From: JBDLRH01 sp039800165 | GTDB lineage: Bacteria > Pseudomonadota > Gammaproteobacteria > Burkholderiales > Burkholderiaceae_C | Reading direction: 5' to 3' | Assembly (NCBI GenBank): GCA_039800165.1 | Contig: JBDLRH010000014.1 | Span: 1-30,006 of the forward strand | DNA: 30,006 bases | Shown here: in pieces, positions 1 to 8,097 of the stretch | Numbering within the stretch: the stretch's first letter is position 1 | How the letters are laid out: the number at the start of each line of letters is the position of its first letter | Position numbers and translations under genes: made by a program | Notes under the pieces: generated by a model | What the model saw: the letters and a program-made list of their open reading frames with translations, nothing else | Databases searched by the model: none | Told to the model about the DNA's origin: nothing

Positions 1-2992
1 TGAGGAACTCGACGCGGCGCTGCACGATGCTGTCCAGCGTCTCGCGCGGCTTGAACTCGATCACCTGCGCCGGCGCCAGCAGCGACATCACGGAGGCCGC
101 ATCGTGCGCGGCGCGGCGCCCCCATTCGAAGGCGGCCTTGTTGTTGTCGACCTGCACTTCGTTGAGCTCGATCGCGCGCAGCAGCGACGCGCGCTGCAGC
201 GGAATCCAGCCCTTTTGCCAGGCGTAGCCCAGCATCATCGGGTTGGTGTAGATGCTGTCGCCCAGCATCTTGACCGACACCGCATCGGCATCGAAGGCGC
301 TCAGGCCTTGCGCACCGACGGTCTTCGCGATGTCCGCCGCACAGGCCTCGGCCGGGTTCTGCCAGTTGCGGTCCTTCACGAAGGCCGCCGTCGGCGTGCT
401 GTGCGAATTGAGCGCCACATGGGTTCGGCCTTCGCGCATGCGCAGCACCGTTTCCTTGCCGGCGCTCACGATCGGGTCGCAGCCGATGATGAGGTCGGCC
501 GCAGCCATGCTCACGCGCGTGGTGCGGATGTCGTCCTGCCCTTCGCCGATCAGCACATGGCTCCAGGTGGCGCCACCCTTTTGCGCCAGGCCCGCCGAGT
601 CCTGCGTGACGATGCCCTTGCCTTCCAGGTGCGCGGCCATGCCCAGCAGCTGGCCGATGGTGATGACGCCGGTGCCGCCCACGCCGGCCACCACGATGCC
701 CCAGCCGCCCGAAGCGGGAATGGACGGCAGCACCGGCTCGGGCAAGGTGCCCAGCTCGAACGGCGACGGCGCCTTCGCGGCGCCCTTGGCCTTCTTCTTC
801 ATCTGCCCGCCTTCGACGGTGATGAAGCTCGGGCAGAAGCCCTTGAGGCAGCTCGTGTCCTTGTTGCAGGTGCTCTGGTTGATGGTGCGCTTGCGGCCGA
901 ACTCGGTCTCCAGCGGCTCGACGCTCAGGCAGTTGCTCTGCACGCCGCAGTCGCCGCAGCCTTCGCACACCAGTTCGTTGATCAGCACCCGCTTGGCCGG
1001 GTCGACCATGGTGCCGCGCTTGCGGCGGCGACGCTTCTCGGTGGCGCAGGTCTGGTCGTAGATGATGACAGTGGTGCCCTTGACCTCGCGCAGCTCGCGC
1101 TGGATGCGGTCGAGCTCGTCGCGGTGCTCGATCGCGATGCCCTCGGGCAGGCCGAGCACGCCGCCGGGCGCGCCGTTGCGGCCCACGCTGTCGTACTTCT
1201 CGGGCTCGTCGGTCACGATGACAATGCGCTTCGCGCCCTCGGCGCGCATGCTTTGCGCGATCTGCACCACGCTGTGGCCTTCGGGCCGCTCACCCACCGG
1301 CTGGCCGCCGGTCATCGCCACCGCGTCGTTGTAGAGGATCTTGTAGGTGATGTTCACGCCCGCGGCGATGCTCTGGCGCACCGCCAGCGTGCCGCTGTGG
1401 AAGTAGGTGCCGTCACCGATGTTGGCAAAGACATGCTGCTCCTTGCTGAAGGGCTGCTGACCGACCCAGGGCACGCCCTCGCCGCCCATTTGCGTGAATC
1501 CCGCGGTGCCGCGGTCCATCCACAGCGCCATGAAGTGGCAGCCGATGCCAGCCATCGCGCGCGAACCCTCGGGCACGCGGGTGCTGGTGTTGTGCGGGCA
1601 GCCGCTGCAGAACCAGGGCATGCGGTCGGCCTTGACCTCGAGCACCTGAAGCGAACGTTCTTTCGCCTCAAGGATGGCAAGTTGCGCATCCACCCGCGCC
1701 TGCGTGTCGGCATCGATGCCCAGCCGCTTCAGGCGCCGCGCAATCGCACGCGCAATGATGGCCGGCGTGAGGTCGGCATTGGCGCGCAGCAGCGTGTTGC
1801 CGCTGGGGTTGGGCTGCGACCATTCGCCGCCCGAGTAGTCGCCCTCGGCCTCGTCGAACTTGCCCAGCACATTGGGCCGCACATCGGTGCGCCAGTTGTA
1901 GAGCTCTTCCTTGACTTGGTATTCGATGACCTGGCGCTTTTCTTCCACCACCAGGATCTCGCGCAGGCCGGTGGCGAACTCGCGCGTGGTCTGTGCCTCC
2001 AGCGGCCACACCACCGCCACCTTGTGCAGCCGGATGCCGATGCGCCGGCAGGTGTCGTCGTCCAGGCCCAGGTCCAGCAGCGCCTGGCGGGTGTCGTTGT
2101 AGGCCTTGCCGCTGGCAATCAGGCCAAAGCGGTCGTTGGGCGATTCGATGACGTTGTGATTCAGCCGGTTGGCGCGGATGTAGGCCAGCGCCGCGTACCA
2201 CTTGTAGTCAAACAGGCGCGCCTCCTGCTCGAGCGCGGTATCGGGCCAGCGGATGTGCACGCCGCCGGGCGGCATCGCAAACTCGGGCAGCACCACCTCG
2301 ACGCGCTGCGGGTCGATCATCGCGGTGGCGCTCGACTCGACGATCTCCTGGATCGTCTTCATGCCGGCCCACACGCCGGCAAAGCGGCTCATCGCCAACG
2401 CGTGCACGCCCAGGTCCAGGATGTCCTGCACGCTCGCCGGGAAGAACACCGGCAGGCCGCAGGCCTTGAAGATATGGTCGCTCTGGTGCGCAGCCGTCGA
2501 GCTCTTGGCCACATGGTCGTCGCCGGCCACCGCAATCACGCCGCCCCAGGGCGTGGTGCCGGCCATGTTGGCGTGCTTGAACACATCCGAGCAGCGGTCC
2601 ACCCCCGGGCCCTTGCCGTACCAGATGCCGAACACGCCATCGAACCTGTGCGTGCCCGCAGGTGCAAAGCCCAGCTGCTGCGTGCCCCACAGGGCGGTGG
2701 CGGCCAGCTCTTCGTTCACGCCGGGCTGAAAGACGATGTTCTGCGCCTTGAGGTACTTGCTGGCCTTCCACAGCGCCTGGTCGTAGCCGCCCAGCGGGCT
2801 GCCGCGGTAGCCGCTGATGAAGCCCGCCGTGCTCTTGCCGACCAGCGCATCGCGCTGGCGCTGCAGCATGGGCAGCTTGACCAGCGCCTGCACGCCGCTC
2901 ATGAAGGCGCGGCCGTAGTCGAGGGAATACTTGTCGTCGAGGGTGACGGTCTCGAGCGCCTTGCGGATGTGCTCGGGCAGCGGTGCGTTCAT
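1..2992 (-). CDS. Indolepyruvate:ferredoxin oxidoreductase, fused alpha/beta type (3' end outside window)
   Basis: Oxidatively decarboxylates aryl- or branched-chain 2-oxoacids to acyl-CoA, using thiamine pyrophosphate and iron-sulfur clusters; the long fused form joins IorA-like and IorB-like parts in one cytoplasmic protein. About 997 codons are present, and the family is usually near 1150-1200 residues, so the C-terminal end is missing. Visible on translation of the minus strand: an N-terminal pyruvate-oxidoreductase-like region starting MNAPLPEHIRKAL; a TPP-binding segment near residue 524 (GDGTYFHSG followed by YNDAVAMTGGQ); a ferredoxin-like cysteine cluster near residues 675-720 (CEGCGDC, then CNKDTSC and GFCPSF); and a gamma-domain glycine motif (GVGGTGVITIG) beyond it. 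The start ATG at 2990-2992 has AGGAGA about 11 bases upstream. No partner gene is visible. Substrate specificity (aromatic or branched-chain) cannot be decided from the sequence. Confidence 0.93.
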   Translation of the reverse strand, partial: MNAPLPEHIRKALETVTLDDKYSLDYGRAFMSGVQALVKLPMLQRQRDALVGKSTAGFISGYRGSPLGGYDQALWKASKYLKAQNIVFQPGVNEELAATALWGTQQLGFAPAGTHRFDGVFGIWYGKGPGVDRCSDVFKHANMAGTTPWGGVIAVAGDDHVAKSSTAAHQSDHIFKACGLPVFFPASVQDILDLGVHALAMSRFAGVWAGMKTIQEIVESSATAMIDPQRVEVVLPEFAMPPGGVHIRWPDTALEQEARLFDYKWYAALAYIRANRLNHNVIESPNDRFGLIASGKAYNDTRQALLDLGLDDDTCRRIGIRLHKVAVVWPLEAQTTREFATGLREILVVEEKRQVIEYQVKEELYNWRTDVRPNVLGKFDEAEGDYSGGEWSQPNPSGNTLLRANADLTPAIIARAIARRLKRLGIDADTQARVDAQLAILEAKERSLQVLEVKADRMPWFCSGCPHNTSTRVPEGSRAMAGIGCHFMALWMDRGTAGFTQMGGEGVPWVGQQPFSKEQHVFANIGDGTYFHSGTLAVRQSIAAGVNITYKILYNDAVAMTGGQPVGERPEGHSVVQIAQSMRAEGAKRIVIVTDEPEKYDSVGRNGAPGGVLGLPEGIAIEHRDELDRIQRELREVKGTTVIIYDQTCATEKRRRRKRGTMVDPAKRVLINELVCEGCGDCGVQSNCLSVEPLETEFGRKRTINQSTCNKDTSCLKGFCPSFITVEGGQMKKKAKGAAKAPSPFELGTLPEPVLPSIPASGGWGIVVAGVGGTGVITIGQLLGMAAHLEGKGIVTQDSAGLAQKGGATWSHVLIGEGQDDIRTTRVSMAAADLIIGCDPIVSAGKETVLRMREGRTHVALNSHSTPTAAFVKDRNWQNPAEACAADIAKTVGAQGLSAFDADAVSVKMLGDSIYTNPMMLGYAWQKGWIPLQRASLLRAIELNEVQVDNNKAAFEWGRRAAHDAASVMSLLAPAQVIEFKPRETLDSIVQRRVEFL

Positions 2993-3123
2993 GTGTTGGT
3001 GTCTCCTGGCCGTGGTGGGCGGGTTGATGCGGTGTCGGCCGCTTGTGGCGACCGCGTCGGCATGCTACACCTCGGCGCCGCGCAGCGCATGCTGGCAAGC
3101 CCTGTGCTGGCCGCGTGGGTGAC

Positions 3124-3145
3124 AGCCCCCCGCCATCCCGGGGCT
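3124..3145 (-). terminator. Hairpin at the 3' end of mltA
   Basis: AGCCCC at 3124-3129 pairs with GGGGCT at 3140-3145 around a 10-base loop, overlapping the mltA stop codon. There is no T-tract after it on the minus strand, so intrinsic termination is uncertain. It could separate mltA from the downstream oxidoreductase gene. Confidence 0.25.
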
Positions 3146-4413
3146 CAGCGCGGCCACAACACCCACATCGCCAGCGGCTGCTTGAGCCGCCCCGCCAGCT
3201 CGCCGGCTTCGGTTCCGCTGCCCATGTAGTAGTCGGCCCGCACCGCGCCGACGATGGCCGCGCCCGTGTCCTGCGCCAGCACCAGGCGTTGCAGCGCGGC
3301 CGTGGGGCCCGGCGAGGCCAGCCACACCGGGGTGCCGTAGGGAATGCTCTGCGGGTCCACCGCGATCGAGCGGCCCGCCGTCAGCGGCACGCCCTGCGCA
3401 CCGCGCGGACCGTCGGCCTCGTCGGCCGGCGAGATCGGCTCTTCGCGGAAGAACACATAGCGCGGATTGGTCCACAGCATTTCGTTCAGGCGCTGCGGGT
3501 TGCGCTGCGCCCACGCCTTGATGCCGGGCCACGACGCGTCGCGCACCAGCCCTTGCTGCAGCAGCCAGCTGCCCACGCTGCGGTATGGATGCTCGTTGCT
3601 GCCGGCAAAGGACAGCCGCACCGTGCGCACGCGGCCGTCGGGCTCGGTGATGCGCAGCCGGCCCGAGCCCTGGATGTGCAGGATCAGCGCGTCCAGCGGA
3701 TCGGCCAGGTGCGCGATTTCGCGGCCGCGCAGCGCAGCGCGTGCCGGCGGATGGGTATCGATCTGCTCGCGGGTGAACCACGGGCGGCGCGGGGCCAGGT
3801 CGGCCGGCGCGCGGTACAGCGCCACACCATGCACCGCATCGGCCATGCGCCGCGCCTCGAGCAGCGGCTCGTAGTAGGCGGTCAAGAGGCCGGCCTTGGG
3901 GTCGGCAGCGCTTGTGGCGGCTCCGCGATCAAGCGGCTCGACACGGTAGGGCTGCAGCGCCTCGCGCATCCAGGCGCGCTTGACGGCGTCATCGGCAATG
4001 CTCAGGCGCCGCACCTGCGGGCACAGCGCGCGCCACGCCTGCGCAGGGCGCTCGCAGCTGCGCAGCCAGGCACCCCAGGCCTCGTGCAGCGCATCGGCGT
4101 CCCAGCCCGGCAGGTCGCTCCAGCGCACCGGCACCCAGCGGCTGCGCGGCTGCTCGATCACGCGCGCACCGCTCAGCGGCGCCTGCGCTGCGGGGGGCAC
4201 CGATGGCACAGGGACTTGGGGCGCAGGGGGCGCGTGCCCGGCTTCGTTGCGCGCGCCGCTGGCCGGGGTTGGCGATGGGGCGGCAGTGCCCCCGCCAGTG
4301 CGCGGGTCATCGGCAACGGGTGGCGACGCGCAGGCGGCCAGCATGGCTACCATGCATGCCGCCGTACCGACCTTACCCGCTTCTGCAACCCTTGCACCGA
4401 GACCAATCCACAT
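3145..4413 (-). CDS. mltA: Membrane-bound lytic murein transglycosylase A (MltA)
   Basis: Outer-membrane lipoprotein that cleaves the MurNAc-GlcNAc bond of peptidoglycan, leaving 1,6-anhydromuramyl ends. The 422-residue product from ATG 4413 begins with a lipoprotein signal (MWIGLGARVAEAGK, then a hydrophobic stretch) with lipobox LAAC and Cys28. A low-complexity Pro/Ala linker follows. The MltA domain has the typical LTAYYEP motif and ends in the 3D (double-psi barrel) region with AQDTGAAIVG and RADYYMG, carrying the catalytic aspartate. An in-frame ATG at 4353 would leave only eight residues before the lipobox, too short for a signal peptide, and 4497 would add 28 unneeded residues, so 4413 is preferred. 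No strong ribosome site is visible. Its start codon overlaps the start of the divergent small membrane protein gene by two bases (CATG). Confidence 0.92.
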   Translation of the reverse strand: MWIGLGARVAEAGKVGTAACMVAMLAACASPPVADDPRTGGGTAAPSPTPASGARNEAGHAPPAPQVPVPSVPPAAQAPLSGARVIEQPRSRWVPVRWSDLPGWDADALHEAWGAWLRSCERPAQAWRALCPQVRRLSIADDAVKRAWMREALQPYRVEPLDRGAATSAADPKAGLLTAYYEPLLEARRMADAVHGVALYRAPADLAPRRPWFTREQIDTHPPARAALRGREIAHLADPLDALILHIQGSGRLRITEPDGRVRTVRLSFAGSNEHPYRSVGSWLLQQGLVRDASWPGIKAWAQRNPQRLNEMLWTNPRYVFFREEPISPADEADGPRGAQGVPLTAGRSIAVDPQSIPYGTPVWLASPGPTAALQRLVLAQDTGAAIVGAVRADYYMGSGTEAGELAGRLKQPLAMWVLWPR

Positions 4414-4558
4414 GGGCCTGATTCTGCTGGAAGCACTGCTGGCCCTGGTGCTGCTGGTGGCCATTGTGTGGTGGACGATGTTCTCGGGCCGCCGCAAGGG
4501 CGAGCCGCCACCCGACGATGCGGCGGACGACCGCCCCGAGCCGCCGCGCGCACCCTAG
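4412..4558 (+). CDS. Small single-pass membrane protein, 48 residues
   Basis: Begins MGLILLEALLALVLLVAIV, giving one transmembrane helix over about residues 3-24 (ending WWTMF), then a positive stop (SGRRKG) and an acidic, proline-rich cytoplasmic-type tail (PPPDDAADDRPEPPRAP). No function is recognised. I recall similar short membrane proteins beside mltA in related Comamonadaceae, but could not check this. The ATG shares the palindrome CATG with the divergent mltA start, and the TAG stop shares CTAG with the TAG stop of the response regulator on the other strand, so the gene exactly fills the space between them. The ribosome site is weak (GAG upstream). Hydrophobic-then-charged composition supports a real protein; expression is unproven. 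Confidence 0.62.
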   Translation: MGLILLEALLALVLLVAIVWWTMFSGRRKGEPPPDDAADDRPEPPRAP

Positions 4559-5181
4559 AGCGTACGCAGCAGGTTGGCCAGTTCCACCGCCGACTTCACC
4601 GCCATCTTGTCGAACACGCGTGCGCGGTGCACCTCCACCGTCCGCACGCTGATCGCCAGCTGATCGGCAATCAGCTTGTTGGGCAGGCCTTCGACCACCA
4701 GGCGCATCACCTCGCGCTCGCGCTCGGTCAGCTCATCCAGCAGCGAACGCAGCACGGTGCGGCGGCCGCGTTCATCGAGCACGCTGGCGGACTGCGCCAG
4801 CGCCTGCTCGATGCGGTCGACCAGCGCGTTGTCGGAGAACGGCTTTTCGCAGAAATCGAAGGCGCCGCGCTTGACCGCATCCACTGCGGTGGGCACATCG
4901 GCATGGCCGGTGAGGAAGATCACCGGCATGCAGGGCGCCAGGCCCCGCTCGATCAGGCGGTCAAACAGCGCCAGGCCACTGGTGCCCGGCATGCGCACAT
5001 CCAGCAGCAGGCAGCAGGCACCCTCGGGCTGGAAGCCCGCACCAAGAAACGCCTCGAAGGCCTCGGCGCTGTCGAAGGTTTCGCTTGGCAGGTGGCGGCT
5101 GCGCAGCAGCCAGGCCAGCGCGTCGCGGACGCTGGCGTCATCGTCGACAACATAGACCGTGGCGTGCTGGGTCGGCTGCAT
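4555..5181 (-). CDS. FixJ/TtrR-family response regulator
   Basis: Two-component response regulator of 208 residues. The N-terminal receiver has acidic residues VVDDD at 10-15, phospho-acceptor Asp61 in LLLDVRMPG, Thr91 in FLTGHAD and Lys113 in CEKPF. A C-terminal LuxR/GerE helix-turn-helix starts near residue 148 (LTEREREVMRLV, then NKLIADQL and RTVEVHRARVF). Phosphorylation should promote dimerisation and promoter binding. ATG 5181 lies 16 bases after the stop of the sensor kinase, its evident partner. The receiver/LuxR layout is that of FixJ, TtrR, StyR and NodW, so the DNA target cannot be inferred. The last codon overlaps the stop of the convergent small membrane protein gene (CTAG). Confidence 0.92.
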   Translation of the reverse strand: MQPTQHATVYVVDDDASVRDALAWLLRSRHLPSETFDSAEAFEAFLGAGFQPEGACCLLLDVRMPGTSGLALFDRLIERGLAPCMPVIFLTGHADVPTAVDAVKRGAFDFCEKPFSDNALVDRIEQALAQSASVLDERGRRTVLRSLLDELTEREREVMRLVVEGLPNKLIADQLAISVRTVEVHRARVFDKMAVKSAVELANLLRTL

Positions 5182-5197
5182 GGGGGTGCGGTGTCGC

Positions 5198-7291
5198 TCA
5201 GGCCGGCTGCACCGGCAGCGTGAAGCGGAATATCGTACCGCCGGCCGGATGCGGCTCGAAGGACAGCGCGCCGCCATGCTGCTCGATCACCGTGCGGCAC
5301 AGGCTCAGGCCCAGGCCCATGCCCTCGGCCTTGGTGGTGAACAGCGGCGTGAACAGCCGCTCGGCCACCTCCGGCGCGATGCCCGGCCCGCGATCGACCA
5401 CCGCGAACTCGAGCCAGCGCCGCGCGCCGCGCTCGCCGGCGGCCACCGGCTGCACGCGCAGCAGCAGCACGCGGTCGGCCAGGGGCACCTGCTCCATCGC
5501 CTGCATCGCATTGCGCGCCAGGTTCAGCAGCACCTGCTCGACCATCGTGCGGTCACAGGTCAGCGGCGGCAGGCCCGGCGCGAGCTGCGTCTCCACGCGC
5601 ACCTGCAGCTTGCGCGCCTGCAGGCTGACCAGCGGCATCACCGAGTCGACCAGCGCCGCCGGGGTGAGCGTCTCGCGGTCGCGCTCGCGCCGCCGCACGA
5701 AGTCGTGCACGCTCTTGATCACCTTGCCGGCGCGGTCGGCCTGCTCGGCAATGCGCCGCATCGCACCTTCGATGGCGCTGAGGTCCGCGCCCTGCCCTGC
5801 GCCCTGCGGTGCACGCATCAGGTTGATCGAGCCGCTGGCGTAGCTGGCAATCGCGGCCAGCGGCTGGTTGAGCTCGTGGCTGAGCAGCGAGGCCATCTCG
5901 CCCATGGTGGCCAGGCGCGCGGTGGCCTGCAGGCGGTCCTGGCTGGCGCGCGAGAGCTCTTCGACGCGGCGCTGCTCGCTCACGTCCACGATCGCGCTCA
6001 TCCAGCCCGTCTGCACGCCCTGCGCGTTGATCAGCGGCGCCTCGATCACCAGCACCGGAAAGCGCGCGCCGTCCTTGCGCATGAACACCGACTCGTAGCC
6101 CTCGCGCGGCGGTGCGTTCTGCCCCGACAGCCGGATCGCCTGACGCTGGCTGTACTCGTCCACCAGCTCGGGCGGCCAGTAGGGCGCCGGCGCGCTGCGG
6201 CCCAGCAACTCGTCGGCGGTGAAGCCCACCATGCCGCAGAAGGCAGGGTTGACGTAGGTGATGCGGCCCTGCAGGTCGCGCGCGCGCAAGCCGGTGACCA
6301 GCGAATCTTCCATCGCCTTGCGAAACGCCAGCGCGTCGGCAAGTTCGCGTTCGGCGCGCAGGCGCCGGCGCATGTCGCGGCTAAGCACGAACAGCACCGT
6401 CACCAGCGCCAGCGACATCAGCGTGACCAGCGCGGTCAGCACGTTGGGGAACAGGTCCGGCGCGGCGCGCCAGCTGTCGATGCGCACCACCAGCGTGGTT
6501 CCGGGCAGGTCCAGCAGCTGCTGTGCGGTGAACACGCGCGTGGCACGCTGCGAGCTGCCATGCATCGCCAGCCGCGTGCCGTCGGGTTCGGCAAACCAGA
6601 TCGCCTGGCTGCGCGAGAGCTGTCGCCCCACCCGCTCGGCCAGCAGTTCCTGCAGCGCCACGCTGACGATCACGAAGGCACCGCCGGCCTGCGAGGGTTG
6701 CGGCAGGCACAGCTCCATCGCCTCCAGGCCGACGCCGTCGCCCAGCGGCAGGAAGTAGCTGCGCGAGAACGCCGGCCCGTTGTTGCGCCGTGCGCTGCCA
6801 CAGGCCAGGGCCACATCGCTCTGCGCGTTGTCGCGGCCCAGGCGGTCGAAGGCCGGCGGACGAAACGGCGAGTCGGCGTGGGCCAGCGTCGCCAGCCGCG
6901 CGTCGCGCAGCTCGATGCGCAGCCACTCGCGGTGGGCACGCATCAGCACCGCCGCATCGGCCAGCCAGCGCTCAAGCGTGGCGGCCTGCCCCTGCAACGC
7001 CTGCAGCGACTGCAGGTCGCGGCTGAAGCCGGTGCGCAGGTCGGCCACGGCCTCGGCCACATCGCGCTCGACCCGCTCCTGCACCTGACTGGCCTCGTAG
7101 CGGCCGGCCAGCCACACCAGCGTGACCAGCATGCCCGCCACCAGCGCGACCATCAGCGTCCACAGCAAGGCGCGGTCGCGCGCCGAGATGCGGTCGGACT
7201 CGGCCCGCGCCGCATCCACCAGCACCGGCGCGGCAGACGGCGGCGCCTCGCGGCGAGCGCCCGGGAGGTCGCGGGCAGGCACGCTGCTCAC
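5198..7291 (-). CDS. Membrane PAS-domain sensor histidine kinase
   Basis: Sensor kinase of 697 residues, partner of the FixJ-like regulator downstream. Visible in order: a cytoplasmic N-terminus; a transmembrane helix at about 41-63; a periplasmic sensor region of about 220 residues; a second helix at about 284-304; a PAS domain at about 325-435 (TYVNPAFCGMVGFTADELLG); HisKA with His472 in LLSHELNQPLAAI; and an HATPase with the N-box NLARNAMQAM near 590, G1 DRGPGIAP near 633 and G2 GMGLGLSL near 657. The layout resembles FixL/DctB-type kinases, but there is no sign that the PAS binds haem. The start is GTG at 7291, whose GTGA overlaps the nitrilase stop, implying translational coupling. The stimulus is unknown; periplasmic and PAS inputs are both possible. 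Confidence 0.92.
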   Translation of the reverse strand: MSSVPARDLPGARREAPPSAAPVLVDAARAESDRISARDRALLWTLMVALVAGMLVTLVWLAGRYEASQVQERVERDVAEAVADLRTGFSRDLQSLQALQGQAATLERWLADAAVLMRAHREWLRIELRDARLATLAHADSPFRPPAFDRLGRDNAQSDVALACGSARRNNGPAFSRSYFLPLGDGVGLEAMELCLPQPSQAGGAFVIVSVALQELLAERVGRQLSRSQAIWFAEPDGTRLAMHGSSQRATRVFTAQQLLDLPGTTLVVRIDSWRAAPDLFPNVLTALVTLMSLALVTVLFVLSRDMRRRLRAERELADALAFRKAMEDSLVTGLRARDLQGRITYVNPAFCGMVGFTADELLGRSAPAPYWPPELVDEYSQRQAIRLSGQNAPPREGYESVFMRKDGARFPVLVIEAPLINAQGVQTGWMSAIVDVSEQRRVEELSRASQDRLQATARLATMGEMASLLSHELNQPLAAIASYASGSINLMRAPQGAGQGADLSAIEGAMRRIAEQADRAGKVIKSVHDFVRRRERDRETLTPAALVDSVMPLVSLQARKLQVRVETQLAPGLPPLTCDRTMVEQVLLNLARNAMQAMEQVPLADRVLLLRVQPVAAGERGARRWLEFAVVDRGPGIAPEVAERLFTPLFTTKAEGMGLGLSLCRTVIEQHGGALSFEPHPAGGTIFRFTLPVQPA

Positions 7292-8097
7292 AGCACCCGG
7301 TGCCCGAGCGCGGGCAGTTCACTGCGGCAACGCGCCAGCTGCGCGATCTGCAGCTCGGCGATCACCACGCCTTCGCCCTCGTCGCGCTGCGCCAGCACCG
7401 CGCCCCACGGGTCGATCAGCAGGCTGTGGCCCCAGGTGCGCCGTCCGTTATCGTGCACCCCGCCTTGCGCCGGCGCGCACACATAGGCCAGGTTCTCGAT
7501 GGCACGGGCGCGCAGCAGCGGCTCCCAGTGCGCCTGCCCGGTGGTGTGGGTGAAGGCGCTGGGCACCAGCAGCAGTTCGGCGCCGAGGGCGCGGTACAGC
7601 TCGGGAAAGCGCAGGTCGTAGCACACGCTCAGGCCCACGCGCCAGGCGTGACCATCGCGCGAGGGCAGCGTGAACTGCGCGGGCTGCGTGCCGGGGCGGA
7701 TCACCCGCGACTCGTCGTAGCGTTCGCGCCCGTTGTCAAAGGCGAACAGGTGGATCTTGTCGTAGCGCGCCACCACCGCGCCCTCGGGCGAGTAGGCGAT
7801 GCTGCTGTTGAGCACATGCGCGTCATCGCCCGGCACCGCCAGCGGCAGCGTGCCGCCGACGATCCACAGGCCGAACTCGCGCGCGCTGGCTGCCAGGAAG
7901 TGCTGGATCGGGCCGGCGCCCTCGGCCTCGCGGATGGCCAGCTTGTCGGTGTCGCGCTGGCCGAGCAGGCAGAAATATTCGGGTAGCACTGCGAGCTCGG
8001 CGCCTTCGTCGCGCGCCTGGCGCAGCAGCCGCTGCGCGGCCTCCAGGTTGGCCGCCACGCGCGTGGCCGACACCATCTGGATGGCGGCCACCTTCAT
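7288..8097 (-). CDS. Carbon-nitrogen hydrolase (nitrilase superfamily, Nit1/omega-amidase-like)
   Basis: Cytoplasmic amidohydrolase of 269 residues, the usual length of the Nit branch. The catalytic triad is visible: Glu40 in VLPEYF, Lys114 in YDKIHLF and Cys159 in SVCYDLRFPE. The Nit1/Nit2-type signature NGRERYDES follows the lysine motif. Members hydrolyse small amides such as deaminated glutathione or 2-oxoglutaramate; deaminated-glutathione repair is the best guess here, by family. ATG 8097 overlaps the yhdP stop (ATGA) and its stop overlaps the kinase start (GTGA), so it is the middle gene of a tightly coupled operon. The yhdP-nitrilase neighbourhood is, to my knowledge, common in betaproteobacteria. 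Confidence 0.92.
   Translation of the reverse strand: MKVAAIQMVSATRVAANLEAAQRLLRQARDEGAELAVLPEYFCLLGQRDTDKLAIREAEGAGPIQHFLAASAREFGLWIVGGTLPLAVPGDDAHVLNSSIAYSPEGAVVARYDKIHLFAFDNGRERYDESRVIRPGTQPAQFTLPSRDGHAWRVGLSVCYDLRFPELYRALGAELLLVPSAFTHTTGQAHWEPLLRARAIENLAYVCAPAQGGVHDNGRRTWGHSLLIDPWGAVLAQRDEGEGVVIAELQIAQLARCRSELPALGHRVL

Noticed and set aside
2993..3123. Promoter for the oxidoreductase gene
   Set aside because: TAGCAT and TTGCCA are present on the minus strand but about 25 bases apart, too far for a sigma-70 pair; no other convincing signal.
104..3229. Very long open frame on the plus strand opposite the oxidoreductase gene
   Set aside because: High GC leaves antisense frames open. The minus strand carries clear TPP and cysteine motifs, while the plus-strand translation is Ala/Arg/His-rich with no family features.
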